DNA from: Myceligenerans pegani
Lineage (GTDB): Bacteria > Actinomycetota > Actinomycetes > Actinomycetales > Cellulomonadaceae
Direction: 5' to 3'
Assembly (NCBI RefSeq): GCF_014892515.1
Contig: NZ_JADBGR010000107.1
Coordinates: 62,001 to 126,000, forward strand
Length of the DNA: 64,000 nucleotides
The position numbers and the translations under genes are program-made. Shown here piece by piece: positions 8,457 to 16,948 of the stretch. The notes under the pieces were generated by a model that worked only from the letters and a program-made list of their open reading frames with translations, did not search any database and was not told the DNA's origin. Every line of letters begins with the position of its first letter. Within the stretch, counting starts at the first letter, position 1.

Positions 8457-9395
8457 GTGGACGCGCACCTGGACCGAGCCGCCGCCGGCGTCCGGCGACA
8501 CCTGGGCAACCCGGCACGCGCCGAGGCCCTGGGGCTGCGGCTCAGCCGGGTCGAGGAACTCACCGGACTCTCCTACCAGCACTACACGCCGTCGCTGGCG
8601 ATGGTGCTCAGCGGGCGCAAGCGGTCGATCGTCGGCGAGCACGACCAGCGCTGGGGCCGCGAGCACTTCCTCATCACGCCTGTCGACCTGCCGGTCTCGG
8701 CCGGGGTCGTCGAACTGGACACGCGCGGCGAGTTCCTCTCCGCGATCTGGCGGCTCGACCCCGCGATCGTGAGCGAGGTGGCGGGATCGATGGCGCGTAC
8801 GGCCGGACCGACGCCGGACGAACCGCCCCGCCTGGGCACCTGGACCCCGCAGCTCGCCGACGCCGTCGCGCGATTCCTCGGGCTCCTCGACGCCCCCGAG
8901 GACATCCCGGTGCTCGCGCCGCTCCTCACACGCGAGGTGGTGCTGCGCCTCCTGCAGACCGAGCAGGCACCACGGATGCTGGCCGCCGTCGGCACCCCAC
9001 GCAGCGGGATCGTGGTGCGCGCCATCGAGGCGCTCAACGACTCGATCGACAAGCCGTGGTCGCTCGCACGCCTCTCGACGGCCGTGGGGGCCAGCCCGTC
9101 CACCCTGGCACGGCGCTTCAAGCAGGTCACCGGGATGACCCCGCTGCACTACCTCAAGCGGCTCCGCCTCGGCGAGGCGCAACGGCGGATGGTCGTGCTC
9201 GGCGAGTCGGCCGGCCAGGCCGCCGGCGCCGTCGGATACCTGAGCGCCTCGCACTTCTCCCGCGACTACCGCGCCGCCTACGACGCGACGCCGGCGGCGG
9301 ACGCCGCCCGGGTGCGGGCCCGCCTCCGCTCCGTGGCCGCGGCCGGATACCGTGGTGACGTACCGGCGATCCGCGAAGCAGCTGAACAGGAGTGA
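8409..9395 (+). CDS. AraC-family regulator with AraC_N domain
   Basis: About 328 residues. The N-terminal half (HYTPSLAMVLSGRKRSIVGE, then ITPVDLPVSAGV) matches the AraC_N cupin-like sensor domain, and the C-terminal 100 residues hold two helix-turn-helices (WSLARLSTAVGASPSTLARRF, and GAVGYLSASHFSRDYR). Such regulators usually control a neighbouring oxidoreductase, and an SDR gene lies divergently upstream and another downstream. The start is uncertain: GTG at 8409, 8433, 8445 and 8457 all lie in frame inside a 12-base tandem repeat, and ATG at 8382 is also possible. Confidence 0.88.
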   Translation: MTDAGTDAVTDAVTDAVDAHLDRAAAGVRRHLGNPARAEALGLRLSRVEELTGLSYQHYTPSLAMVLSGRKRSIVGEHDQRWGREHFLITPVDLPVSAGVVELDTRGEFLSAIWRLDPAIVSEVAGSMARTAGPTPDEPPRLGTWTPQLADAVARFLGLLDAPEDIPVLAPLLTREVVLRLLQTEQAPRMLAAVGTPRSGIVVRAIEALNDSIDKPWSLARLSTAVGASPSTLARRFKQVTGMTPLHYLKRLRLGEAQRRMVVLGESAGQAAGAVGYLSASHFSRDYRAAYDATPAADAARVRARLRSVAAAGYRGDVPAIREAAEQE

Positions 9396-9444
9396 GGAAT
9401 CATGGCGGCAGACCTCGACCTGCTGCGGCGCGGTGCGGCGGGCG

Positions 9445-10170
9445 TCAGCGCTGGCGGGCCGGGCGGACGACGATCTCGTTGACGTCGACGTCCGCCGGCT
9501 GGTCGACGGCGTAGGCGACGGCACGCGCGATCGCGTCCGGGGAGATGGCGTGGGCGCGGTAGGCGACCATCGCCTCGGCGGCGCCGGGCTCGGTGATCGA
9601 GTCGGCGAGCTCGGAGGTGACCACCCCCGGTGAGACGGTCGTGACGCGGATCGAGGGGTCGCTCTCCTGCCGCAGGCCTTCGGTGATGGCCCACTGGGCG
9701 TACTTGGTGCCCGAGTAGACGGCGCCGGTGGGGACGACCTCGTGGGCGCCGACGCTCGCGATGGTGACGAAGTGGCCCGAGCCCTGTGCGGTGAAGTGCG
9801 GCAGCGCCGCGGCGATGCCGTGCAGCAGGCCGCGGACGTTCACGTCGATCATCCGGTCCCACTCGTCGACCAGCAGGGAGTCCAGCCGCGAGAGCGGCAT
9901 CACGCCGGCGTTGCTCACAAGGACGTCGACGCGCCCGGTGAGGTCCAGGGCCGTCGCGACGAAGGCGGTCAGGTCCTCGCGGTCGGTCACGTCGAGCCGG
10001 ACGGGGTGCAGGTGGCCGTCGGTGCGCTCGGCGAGTGCCTCGAGCCGATCCAGGCGCCGGGCGCCGGCGACGACGTGATGGCCCGCCTCGGCCAGGCGCG
10101 CGGCGACGGCCTCGCCGATCCCGCTGCTGGCGCCGGTCACGAGGACGGTCTTCGGTGCTGTGGTGTTCAT
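9445..10170 (-). CDS. SDR-family oxidoreductase (YdfG-like)
   Basis: 241 residues, classical SDR: TGASSGIGEAVAARLAEAG at the N-terminus, DVLVSNAG, active-site YSGTK, and the strand SIRVTTVSPGVV. Closest by feel to the clgR/YdfG-type NADP-dependent hydroxyacid dehydrogenases. ATG at 10170 (MNTTAPKTV) is used because the first beta strand follows at once; CATCGT lies seven bases upstream of it. It is divergent from the XRE/MmyB regulator at 10272, a common arrangement where the regulator represses the SDR. Confidence 0.88.
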   Translation of the reverse strand: MNTTAPKTVLVTGASSGIGEAVAARLAEAGHHVVAGARRLDRLEALAERTDGHLHPVRLDVTDREDLTAFVATALDLTGRVDVLVSNAGVMPLSRLDSLLVDEWDRMIDVNVRGLLHGIAAALPHFTAQGSGHFVTIASVGAHEVVPTGAVYSGTKYAQWAITEGLRQESDPSIRVTTVSPGVVTSELADSITEPGAAEAMVAYRAHAISPDAIARAVAYAVDQPADVDVNEIVVRPARQR

Positions 10171-10271
10171 GTCCACCACGATGAGGATCGCCGGGCCGCC
10201 GCGGGAGGCCGCCGCTCTCGTGGGAGTGACGCACCCAGGATGTTCCCGCCGGCCCGGCCTACGATGCCGAC

Positions 10272-11153
10272 ATGGCTTCCTCCGAGCTCGGCGACTACCT
10301 CCGCGCCCGCCGCGCCGCGATCCGGCCGGACGAGGTGAACCTCCCCTCGTACGGGTCACGGCGCGTCCCGGGCCTGCGGCGGGAGGAGGTCGCGCTGCTG
10401 GTCGGGGTGAGCGTCGACTACTACGTGCGGCTCGAGCAGGGCCGTGAGCGCAACCCGTCGGCACAGGTCGCCGACGCGTTGTCGAGCGCGCTGCGGCTGG
10501 ACGAGGACGGTCGCCGGCATCTGTTCCGGCTGGCCGGGCTGAGCCCGCGGGCCCGCCCGGCCGCGGTACCCGACCGGGTCGACCCCAGCCTGCTGCAGCT
10601 CATGGACGCCTGGCCCGGCAACCCCGCCGTCGTCTACAACCGCGCCTACGACGTGCTGGCGTCCAACGTGATCGGGGACGCGCTGTTCCACGACTGGGCC
10701 CATTCGCGCAACCTGATGCACGTCGTGTTCACCGACCCGACCGCGCGGACGTTCTACCAGGACTGGTACGACGTCGCCCGCAACTCCGTGGCGGGGTTCC
10801 GGCTCGGGTACGGCGAGGCCCCCGACGACCCGCGGGTCCAGCACGTGCTCGCCGAGCTGCTCGACGCGAGCCCCGCGTTCGCGCGCCTGTGGACCGGCCA
10901 CGACGCCCGCGGCAAGACGCTGGAGGCCAAGCGCTTCCGGCATCCCGCCGTCGGACCGCTGACGCTGACGATGCAGACCTTCGACGTGCGGTCGAGTCCC
11001 GGCCAGGCGCTCGTCGTCTACCACGCCGAACCCGGCTCCCCCAGCGGCGAGGCGCTCGCCCTGCTCGGCTCGCTCGCCGCGACGGCACGTTCCTCCGGAG
11101 GAGACGCCGGCGCGGTCAGTCCGCGCGGACCAGGCCCGCGCGGAACGCCGTGA
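10272..11153 (+). CDS. XRE-family regulator with MmyB-like ligand domain
   Basis: 293 residues. The N-terminal helix-turn-helix carries the family hallmark VPGLRREEVALLVGVSVDYYVRLEQGRE, followed by the MmyB-like ligand-binding domain (residues about 105-275) with NPAVVYNRAYDVLASN and FYQDWYDVARNSVAGFR. These regulators bind a fatty-acid-like ligand and control a divergent SDR gene, here at 9445-10170. TACGAT at 10260-10265 lies six bases before the ATG, indicating a leaderless transcript. The 3' end overlaps the convergent response regulator by 38 bases. Confidence 0.9.
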   Translation: MASSELGDYLRARRAAIRPDEVNLPSYGSRRVPGLRREEVALLVGVSVDYYVRLEQGRERNPSAQVADALSSALRLDEDGRRHLFRLAGLSPRARPAAVPDRVDPSLLQLMDAWPGNPAVVYNRAYDVLASNVIGDALFHDWAHSRNLMHVVFTDPTARTFYQDWYDVARNSVAGFRLGYGEAPDDPRVQHVLAELLDASPAFARLWTGHDARGKTLEAKRFRHPAVGPLTLTMQTFDVRSSPGQALVVYHAEPGSPSGEALALLGSLAATARSSGGDAGAVSPRGPGPRGTP

Positions 11154-11823
11154 TCACCGCGTGGACGCGGTCCCGGGCGCCGATCTTCGTGAAGATCCGC
11201 CCGACGTAGTTCTTCACGGTCGACTCGGCCAGCAGGAGCTCGCGGCCGATCTCGGTGTTGGTCATCCCGGACCCGATGGCGACGAGGATCTCCCGCTCCC
11301 GGTCCGTGAGGCGGCCGACGGCGGCCTGCGCGCGCAGCCGTTCGCCGGAGGCCGTGGCGGGCGCGTCCGCCGTGCGGGCGGCGAGCCGGCCCAGCAGTCG
11401 CCGGGTGGCGCTGGGCGCGATGACGGCGTCGCCGGCCGCCACGGCCCGGATCGCGGAGAGCAGGTCGGCGGGCTCGGCGTCCTTGGTGAGGAATCCGCTG
11501 GCGCCGGCCTCCAGGCCGGCCAGGACGTACTCGTCGACGTCGAACGTCGTCAGGAGCAGGACCCAGGGGCCGGTGCCGGGGTCGTGCTTGGCCGCGACGA
11601 TGCGACGGGTGGCGGCGATGCCGTCCAGACGGGGCATGCGGATGTCCATCAGCACGACGTCGGGCCGCAGCCGCTCGGTGTGCTCGACCGCCTCGTACCC
11701 GTCGGCCGCCTCGCCGACGACGGCGATGCCGTCCTGACCACCGAGGAACATCGCGGTGCCCAGGCGCTGCAGCGCCTGGTCGTCCGCGATGAGCACCCTG
11801 GTCGTCGTCCCGGCACCGGTCAT
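11116..11823 (-). CDS. NarL/FixJ-family response regulator
   Basis: 235 residues. Receiver domain VLIADDQ, phospho-acceptor Asp in DVVLMDIRMPRLDGI, Lys in FLTKDAEP; LuxR-type C-terminus with LTDREREILVAIGSGMTN and STVKNYVGRIFTKIG. The ATG at 11823 overlaps the kinase stop (ATGA), making it the last gene of an ABC-permease-kinase-regulator operon. Such operons usually control their own transporter. The final 38 bases overlap the convergent regulator gene. Confidence 0.92.
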   Translation of the reverse strand: MTGAGTTTRVLIADDQALQRLGTAMFLGGQDGIAVVGEAADGYEAVEHTERLRPDVVLMDIRMPRLDGIAATRRIVAAKHDPGTGPWVLLLTTFDVDEYVLAGLEAGASGFLTKDAEPADLLSAIRAVAAGDAVIAPSATRRLLGRLAARTADAPATASGERLRAQAAVGRLTDREREILVAIGSGMTNTEIGRELLLAESTVKNYVGRIFTKIGARDRVHAVITAFRAGLVRAD

Positions 11824-13049
11824 CGTCGCGGTTCCTCGCTCTCGCCGTCGTTCCCGTCGGCGCCGATGCGCGCCACGACGCTCCATCCGCCTCGCACGGG
11901 CCCGGCCTCCAGGGTCCCGCCGTACGTCTCGGCGCGTTCCCGCATCCCGAGAATGCCCTGGCCGGGGACCCCGGCCGGTGTGCGGCCGCCGGGGTCCGCT
12001 CCCGCGGGGCCGACGTCGTCCACCCTGACCACGACGTCCGCGCCGTCGCGCCGGATGGCGACGCCGACCCGGCTGCCCGCGGCGGCGTGGCGCAGAACGT
12101 TCGTCAGCGACTCCTGGACGATCCGGTGGACCGCGAGCTGCCGGCCCGCCGAGAGTTGCCGCAGGGAGCCCACGCGGCTCAGGGTCACCGGCAGCCCCGC
12201 GGCGCGGACGGCCTCGACCAGTTCAGGGATCTCGCGCAGCCCGGGCTGAGGGCTGAGCGCTGCGCCCTCCGCGCTGCGGTCGTGCCGCAGCACGGCCAGG
12301 ACGCGCCGCACGTCCCGCACCGAGGACCTGCTGACCGCGCCGATCGCGTCGAACGCCGCCGCGGCGTCGTCGGGGGCGTTCCTGACGGCCACCGCTCCCC
12401 CGGTGGCCAGCGAGGTGATGACCGAGAGGTTGTGCCCGATGATGTCGTGCATCTCCTGGGCGATCCTCGACCGCTCCGCGACGACGGCGGCGCGCGCCGC
12501 CTCCTCGCGCTGCGCCGCCAGTTGCTCGCGCCGGCCGCGGATCTGCAGGCCCAGGAGGAACGACGCGGCGCACATCGCCAGGACGGCGACCGACGCGCGC
12601 ACCCGCTCCTCCGTGTCGATCGCGCCGCTCGCACCGGCGCCCGCAGGGCTGACGGCGCTCGTCAGGGTGACGAGGCCGACGACCAGGCCGACGACGGCGA
12701 ACCGCGCGCGTTCACGCAGGCCGCCGTCCCGCAGGCCGACATGGAACAGCAGCACCCAGACGGCGAGGTACGCCCACGGCACGGCGGTCCCGGTGAGCAC
12801 CGCGGCGACGGCGCCGACCACGACCGCCGACGCCGCGGCGACCAGCGCGGGCAGGGGCCTCCGCCTCCGCAGGACCAGCGCGCCGTGGACGACGACCAGC
12901 AGGGCGACGCCGGGCGGGTGCAGGTCGCCGCTCGCGTTCGCGGAGACCGACCCGACCCCGCACGCCAGGGCCACGTCCCAGGACAGCGGGTGGCGCCGGT
13001 CGAACGCGCGCACCCGCCGCAGCGGTCCGGTCGTGTCCACGGGCCTCAT
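11820..13049 (-). CDS. Sensor histidine kinase (DesK/NarX-like)
   Basis: 409 residues. Several hydrophobic helices (about 25-175) and no extracellular loop of note, so an intramembrane-sensing kinase. The HisKA_3 motif is RIAQEMHDIIGHNLSVI with the phospho-His in MHD; the ATPase domain has ESLTNVLRHA and a GQGILGMRERAE G-box. It lies 14 bases after the permease gene and overlaps the response regulator by 4 bases. It probably senses the substrate or load of the adjoining ABC transporter. Confidence 0.9.
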   Translation of the reverse strand: MRPVDTTGPLRRVRAFDRRHPLSWDVALACGVGSVSANASGDLHPPGVALLVVVHGALVLRRRRPLPALVAAASAVVVGAVAAVLTGTAVPWAYLAVWVLLFHVGLRDGGLRERARFAVVGLVVGLVTLTSAVSPAGAGASGAIDTEERVRASVAVLAMCAASFLLGLQIRGRREQLAAQREEAARAAVVAERSRIAQEMHDIIGHNLSVITSLATGGAVAVRNAPDDAAAAFDAIGAVSRSSVRDVRRVLAVLRHDRSAEGAALSPQPGLREIPELVEAVRAAGLPVTLSRVGSLRQLSAGRQLAVHRIVQESLTNVLRHAAAGSRVGVAIRRDGADVVVRVDDVGPAGADPGGRTPAGVPGQGILGMRERAETYGGTLEAGPVRGGWSVVARIGADGNDGESEEPRR

Positions 13050-13063
13050 CGTCACACGACGTG

Positions 13064-13837
13064 TCAGACGTCGCGGCTCCTCAGGAGCCACCACGACGCG
13101 CCGCCCAGCACGCCGATCCAGGCGGCGGCGACGAACGCGGCCGTTCCCGCTCCGTAGGGCTCGGAGGTCAGGCCGCCGGCCCGCAGCACGTCGAGCGCGG
13201 CCAGGGGCATGTAGTCCAGCACGCCGGCGAGCGAGTCCGGCAGGAAGGCCGGGAGGATCTGCGGCCCCATCTGGAACACGCCGAAGTAGAGGCAGATGGC
13301 GGCGGCCGCGTTGCGGACCAGGCTGCCCAGCACGATCCCGAGGAGAGCACCGTACGGGAGCACGAGCGTGCCGCCGAGCACGCCCCAGAACATGTCGGGG
13401 TCGAACAGGGACACCCCGCGCGCCGCCGGAACGGTGCCGGCGAGCTGCAGCAGCCCGTGGAGCAGGACTGAGGTGCAGACGCCGAGCACCGCGGCGACTC
13501 CCGTGGCGACGGCCGCCTTCGCCAGCAGCACCCCGGTGCGGCGGGGCGCGGCCACCATCGTGGTACGGATGGAGCCGCTGCTGTACTCGCCGGTGACGCC
13601 GAGCACCCCGAACACCACGAGGACGAGCATGCCCACCGGGTAGATGGCGGTCCAGCCGAACGGGATGTCCTGGGCCTCCTCGCTGCCGAGCATCTCGCCG
13701 TCGACGATCATGTAGGCGCACAACCCGATCGTGAGCGCGAAGGCCGCGGCGAGCGTGAGCCACAGGGATCGCACCGACCACAACTTCGTCCACTCCGACG
13801 CGAGCAGGCCGCGGGCGCTGATGCGCGCCCCGGTCAT
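13064..13837 (-). CDS. ABC-2 type transporter permease
   Basis: 257 residues with six hydrophobic segments: one after the amphipathic SEWTKLWSVRSLWLT start (typical of ABC-2 permeases next to two-component systems), then around 70-95, 115-140, 155-185, 195-215 and the C-terminal helix ending at the WWLLRSRDV tail. Its ATG overlaps the stop of the ATPase gene (ATGA at 13834-13837). Probably exports, or clears from the membrane, an antimicrobial peptide or lipid-like molecule; substrate inferred only from this class. Confidence 0.88.
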   Translation of the reverse strand: MTGARISARGLLASEWTKLWSVRSLWLTLAAAFALTIGLCAYMIVDGEMLGSEEAQDIPFGWTAIYPVGMLVLVVFGVLGVTGEYSSGSIRTTMVAAPRRTGVLLAKAAVATGVAAVLGVCTSVLLHGLLQLAGTVPAARGVSLFDPDMFWGVLGGTLVLPYGALLGIVLGSLVRNAAAAICLYFGVFQMGPQILPAFLPDSLAGVLDYMPLAALDVLRAGGLTSEPYGAGTAAFVAAAWIGVLGGASWWLLRSRDV

Positions 13838-14751
13838 CGTGCGGCCTCCTGCGGCGTGCGGTACTCCAGGGCGTTCCGCGTGATCCGCATGAACGCCTCC
13901 TCCAGGGTGAGGCTGCGGGAGAGCAGCTCGAAGAGGACGACGCCGTGGTCGGCGGCGATCCTGCCGACGTCGCGCGCGTCGAGCCCGTGGACCTCGAGCG
14001 TCGCGCCGTCGATCGACGTGACCGTGACGCCCGGTCCCTGCAGCGCCGTGGCGAGGTCGGCGCTCTGCGGGGACACCACACGGACGGTTCCGGCGCCGGC
14101 ACGCGCGACGAACTCCTGTGCGGTGCCCGCGGCCAGCAGCCGGCCCTGGCCGATCACCACGAGATCGTCGGCGATCAGGGAGAGCTCACTCATCAGGTGC
14201 GAGGAGAGGAACACCGTCCGTCCCTCGCGGGCCAGGCCTGCGAGCAGCCGGCGGATCCACAGGACGCCGTCCGGGTCGAGCCCGTTGACCGGTTCGTCGA
14301 GCACCAGGACCTGGGGATCGCCGAGCAGGGCGGTCGCCACCCCGAGGCGCTGGCTCATGCCGAGCGAGAAGCCGCCCGCGCGCCGGCGGGCGACCGCGCT
14401 CAGGCCCACCAGGTCGAGCACCTCCGCCACCCGGGAGTCGGGGATGCCGTGCGTCCGGGCGACGGCCAGCAGGTGGTGGTACGCGCTGCGCCCGGGGTGG
14501 ACGGCCCGGGCGTCCAGCACCACGCCGACGTGGCGCAGCGGGTCGGGCAGGTCGCGGTACAGCGTGCCGTCGATCGTGATCCTGCCGCTGGTGGGGCTGT
14601 CGAGTCCCACGAGCATCCGCATCGTGGTCGACTTCCCCGCCCCGTTCGGCCCCAGGAAGCCGGTGACCGCCCCGGGACGGACCGCGAAGGACAGGTCCTC
14701 CACGGCCCGCTTCTCGCCGTATCTCTTCGTCAGGTGCTCCGCCGTGATCAT
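13834..14751 (-). CDS. ABC transporter ATP-binding protein
   Basis: 305 residues. Walker A GPNGAGKST, signature SLGMSQRLGVATAL (LGMSQ in place of LSGGQ), Walker B VLVLDEPVNGLD, switch His in FLSSHLMSE. A C-terminal 80-residue extension is typical of bacitracin/lantibiotic-type ABC-2 ATPases. The ATG at 14751 is preceded by TAGCGT with a 7-base gap, so the four-gene operon (ATPase, permease, kinase, regulator) probably begins with a leaderless mRNA. Confidence 0.92.
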   Translation of the reverse strand: MITAEHLTKRYGEKRAVEDLSFAVRPGAVTGFLGPNGAGKSTTMRMLVGLDSPTSGRITIDGTLYRDLPDPLRHVGVVLDARAVHPGRSAYHHLLAVARTHGIPDSRVAEVLDLVGLSAVARRRAGGFSLGMSQRLGVATALLGDPQVLVLDEPVNGLDPDGVLWIRRLLAGLAREGRTVFLSSHLMSELSLIADDLVVIGQGRLLAAGTAQEFVARAGAGTVRVVSPQSADLATALQGPGVTVTSIDGATLEVHGLDARDVGRIAADHGVVLFELLSRSLTLEEAFMRITRNALEYRTPQEAAR

Positions 14752-14795
14752 GCCCGCCACGCTAGGAAGGCGCCGGCGCGAGCGCGTCTGACCGG

Positions 14796-14841
14796 GGTAC
14801 CCGATACGGCGGGAGGGGAGGTACCCGGGTCGCAGTACCTG
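14796..14841 (-). promoter_or_regulatory. GGTACCCG direct repeats upstream of the ABC/two-component operon
   Basis: GGTACCCG occurs at 14796-14803 and 14820-14827, and a related AGTACCTG at 14834-14841, in the 107-base gap before the ATPase gene. They sit about 35-80 bases upstream of the inferred transcription start. A site for the operon's own response regulator is the simplest reading. Confidence 0.4.
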
Positions 14842-14858
14842 GGCACCTCCCTCGACGG

Positions 14859-15857
14859 TCAGCCGCGTGCCAGCAGCTCCAGCGTGTCGATCACGCGGTT
14901 CGAGAAGCCCCACTCGTTGTCGTACCAGGCCACGACCTTGACATGCCTGCCGTCGGCGCGCACCAGGGCCGCGTCGAAGACCGCCGAGGCCGGCTGGCCG
15001 GTGATGTCGCTGGAGACCAGCGGCTCGTCCGAGTAGTCCAGGATGCCCTGGAGCCGGCCCTCGGCCGCGGTGCGGTAGGCGGCGAGCACGTCGTCGCGCG
15101 TGACCTCGCGGGACACCGTCGTGTTGAGCTCCACGAGGGAGCCCACCGGGACGGGGACGCGGATGGAGTCGCCGGACAGCTTGCCGTCGAGCTTCGGCAG
15201 CACCAGTCCGATCGCCTTGGCCGCGCCCGTCGTGGTGGGCGCGATGTTCACGGCCGCGGCGCGGGCCCGGCGCAGGTCGCGGTGCGGGCCGTCCTGCAGG
15301 TTCTGCTCCTGGGTGTAGGCGTGCACCGTGGTCATGAAGCCGTGCTCGATCCCGGCCAGATCGTCCAGCACGGCCGCCAGGGGCGCCAGCGCGTTCGTCG
15401 TGCACGACGCGTTCGAGACGATCACGTGCCGGTCCGGGTCGTACGCGCCCGTGTTCACGCCGTAGGCGAGCGTGACGTCGGCGCCGGCGGACGGGGCGCT
15501 CACCAGCACGCGTCGCGCGCCCGCGTCGAGGTGCGCGCGGGCGGCGTCCGCCGAGGTGAACCGTCCGGTGGATTCCAGCACGATGTCGACGCCGAGCTCC
15601 GCCCACGGGAGCTTGCCGGGCTCGCGCTCCCCGAGGACGCGGAGGCGGCGGCCGTCGACCACGAGCTCCGCGCCGTCCACCTCCACCGGGCGGTTCAGGC
15701 GGCCGAGCGCGCTGTCGTACCGGAGCAGGTGAGCGAGGTCGTCCGGGGCCGTGAGGTCGTTGATCGCGACCACGTCGAGGTCGCTGTCGCGCTCGAGGAG
15801 GGCACGCAGGGTGTTGCGGCCGATGCGGCCGAAGCCGTTGATGGCGATGCGGGTCAT
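14859..15857 (-). CDS. gap: Glyceraldehyde-3-phosphate dehydrogenase
   Basis: 332 residues. NAD-binding INGFGRIGR at the N-terminus; catalytic Cys152 in SNASCTTN; partner His in TVHAYTQEQ; AWYDNEWGFSNRV near the C-terminus. It interconverts glyceraldehyde-3-phosphate and 1,3-bisphosphoglycerate. AINDL after the second strand fits NAD preference. ATG at 15857 has AAGGAAGG about 5 bases upstream. No pgk or tpi follows, so this is an orphan gap gene, perhaps a second, regulated copy. A GlxA-like AraC regulator lies immediately upstream, and direct repeats lie in the gap promoter region. Confidence 0.93.
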   Translation of the reverse strand: MTRIAINGFGRIGRNTLRALLERDSDLDVVAINDLTAPDDLAHLLRYDSALGRLNRPVEVDGAELVVDGRRLRVLGEREPGKLPWAELGVDIVLESTGRFTSADAARAHLDAGARRVLVSAPSAGADVTLAYGVNTGAYDPDRHVIVSNASCTTNALAPLAAVLDDLAGIEHGFMTTVHAYTQEQNLQDGPHRDLRRARAAAVNIAPTTTGAAKAIGLVLPKLDGKLSGDSIRVPVPVGSLVELNTTVSREVTRDDVLAAYRTAAEGRLQGILDYSDEPLVSSDITGQPASAVFDAALVRADGRHVKVVAWYDNEWGFSNRVIDTLELLARG

Positions 15858-15929
15858 GAAGCCTTCCTTTCGTCGCCTCCATGCTCGGCGGCCCGGAGGG
15901 AGGCCGAAAGTGGCTCGAACGCCATGGTG

Positions 15930-15977
15930 CGCAAGGATCCCGCCGGACATTGCGCCATGCGCCGCAAGGATCTCGCC
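15930..15977 (-). promoter_or_regulatory. 15-base direct repeat upstream of gap
   Basis: CGCAAGGATCCCGCC (15930-15944) and CGCAAGGATCTCGCC (15963-15977), one mismatch, 33 bases apart (three helical turns), with GACATTGCGCCAT between. They fill the 124-base gap between gap and the AraC-type gene. AraC proteins bind paired direct repeats, so the neighbouring regulator is the natural candidate. Confidence 0.5.
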
Positions 15978-15981
15978 ACGA

Positions 15982-16938
15982 TCATGCCGAGAACGTGTGC
16001 CGGTACTCCGTCGGGGAGGTGCCGAGGATCCGTTGGAAGTGCAGGCGCAGGTTCGCGGCCGTGCCGAGCCCGACCCGGTGCGCGACCTGCTCGACCCCCA
16101 GGTCGGTGCGTTCCAGCAGCTCGCGCGCCAGGTCCACGCGGGCGCGGAGCACCCACTGCATCGGCGTGTACCCGGTGTCCTCCGCGAAGCGCCGCGAGAA
16201 GGTGCGCGCCGAGACCCGCGCGTTGCGGGCGAGCGTCTCGAGGGTCAGCGGCTCGGCCAGGTGCTCCAGGGCCCACTCCCGGGTCTCGGCGAACAGGTCG
16301 CCGAGCGGCTCGGGCACGCTGCGCGGCACGTACTGCGCCTGTCCCCCGCTGCGGTAGGGCGCCGCCACCAGCCGCCGGGCGACATCGTTGGAGAGCCCGA
16401 CGCCGTGATCGCGCCGCACCAGGTGCAGGCACAGGTCGATGCCCGACGCCGCTCCCGCCGAGGTGAGCACCTCGCCCTCGTCCACGAACAGCACGTTCCC
16501 GTCCACCTGCACGCGCGGGTACCGCTCGCCGAGCGCCCGCGTGTAGTGCCAGTGGGTGGTCGCCCGCTTGCCGTCGAGCAGCCCGGTCGCCGCGAGCGCG
16601 AACGCGCCGGTCGAGATCGCCGCGAGCCGCGCCCCGCGGGCATGGGCGTTCTTGAGCGCGTCGACGACGACGGCGGGCGGGTCGGCGTCGGCCGGTGTCC
16701 GGTAGCCGGGGACGAAGACGGTGTCGGCGCGTTCGAGGGCGTCGAGCCCCTCGGCCACGTGGTACGAGAGCCCGTCGCCACCCGTGACCAGGCCGGGCGC
16801 CGCGCCGCACACCCGCACCTCGTACGGCATGCCCGGCCGGTGGGAGAACACCTGGGCCGGGATGCCGACGTCGAGCGGCTTGGCGCCCTCCAGCACGAGC
16901 ACGGCGATCTGGTGGTTCCTCCGGCCCGAAGCGCTCAC
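15982..16938 (-). CDS. GlxA-family AraC regulator (DJ-1/PfpI domain)
   Basis: 318 residues. N-terminal DJ-1/PfpI amidotransferase-like domain (QIAVLVLEGAKPLDVGIPAQVF, then STGAFALAATGLLDG where active members have a Cys elbow; here Ser/Thr, so not catalytic), and a C-terminal AraC double helix-turn-helix (LTLETLARNARVSARTFSRRF, EQVAHRVGLGTAANLRLHF). GTG at 16938 is chosen because TAGGAT lies seven bases before it and the domain begins at residue 8. It is ten bases downstream of the maleylpyruvate-isomerase-like gene and probably controls gap through the direct repeats at 15930-15977. Confidence 0.9.
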   Translation of the reverse strand: MSASGRRNHQIAVLVLEGAKPLDVGIPAQVFSHRPGMPYEVRVCGAAPGLVTGGDGLSYHVAEGLDALERADTVFVPGYRTPADADPPAVVVDALKNAHARGARLAAISTGAFALAATGLLDGKRATTHWHYTRALGERYPRVQVDGNVLFVDEGEVLTSAGAASGIDLCLHLVRRDHGVGLSNDVARRLVAAPYRSGGQAQYVPRSVPEPLGDLFAETREWALEHLAEPLTLETLARNARVSARTFSRRFAEDTGYTPMQWVLRARVDLARELLERTDLGVEQVAHRVGLGTAANLRLHFQRILGTSPTEYRHTFSA

Positions 16939-16948
16939 CCGATGGATC

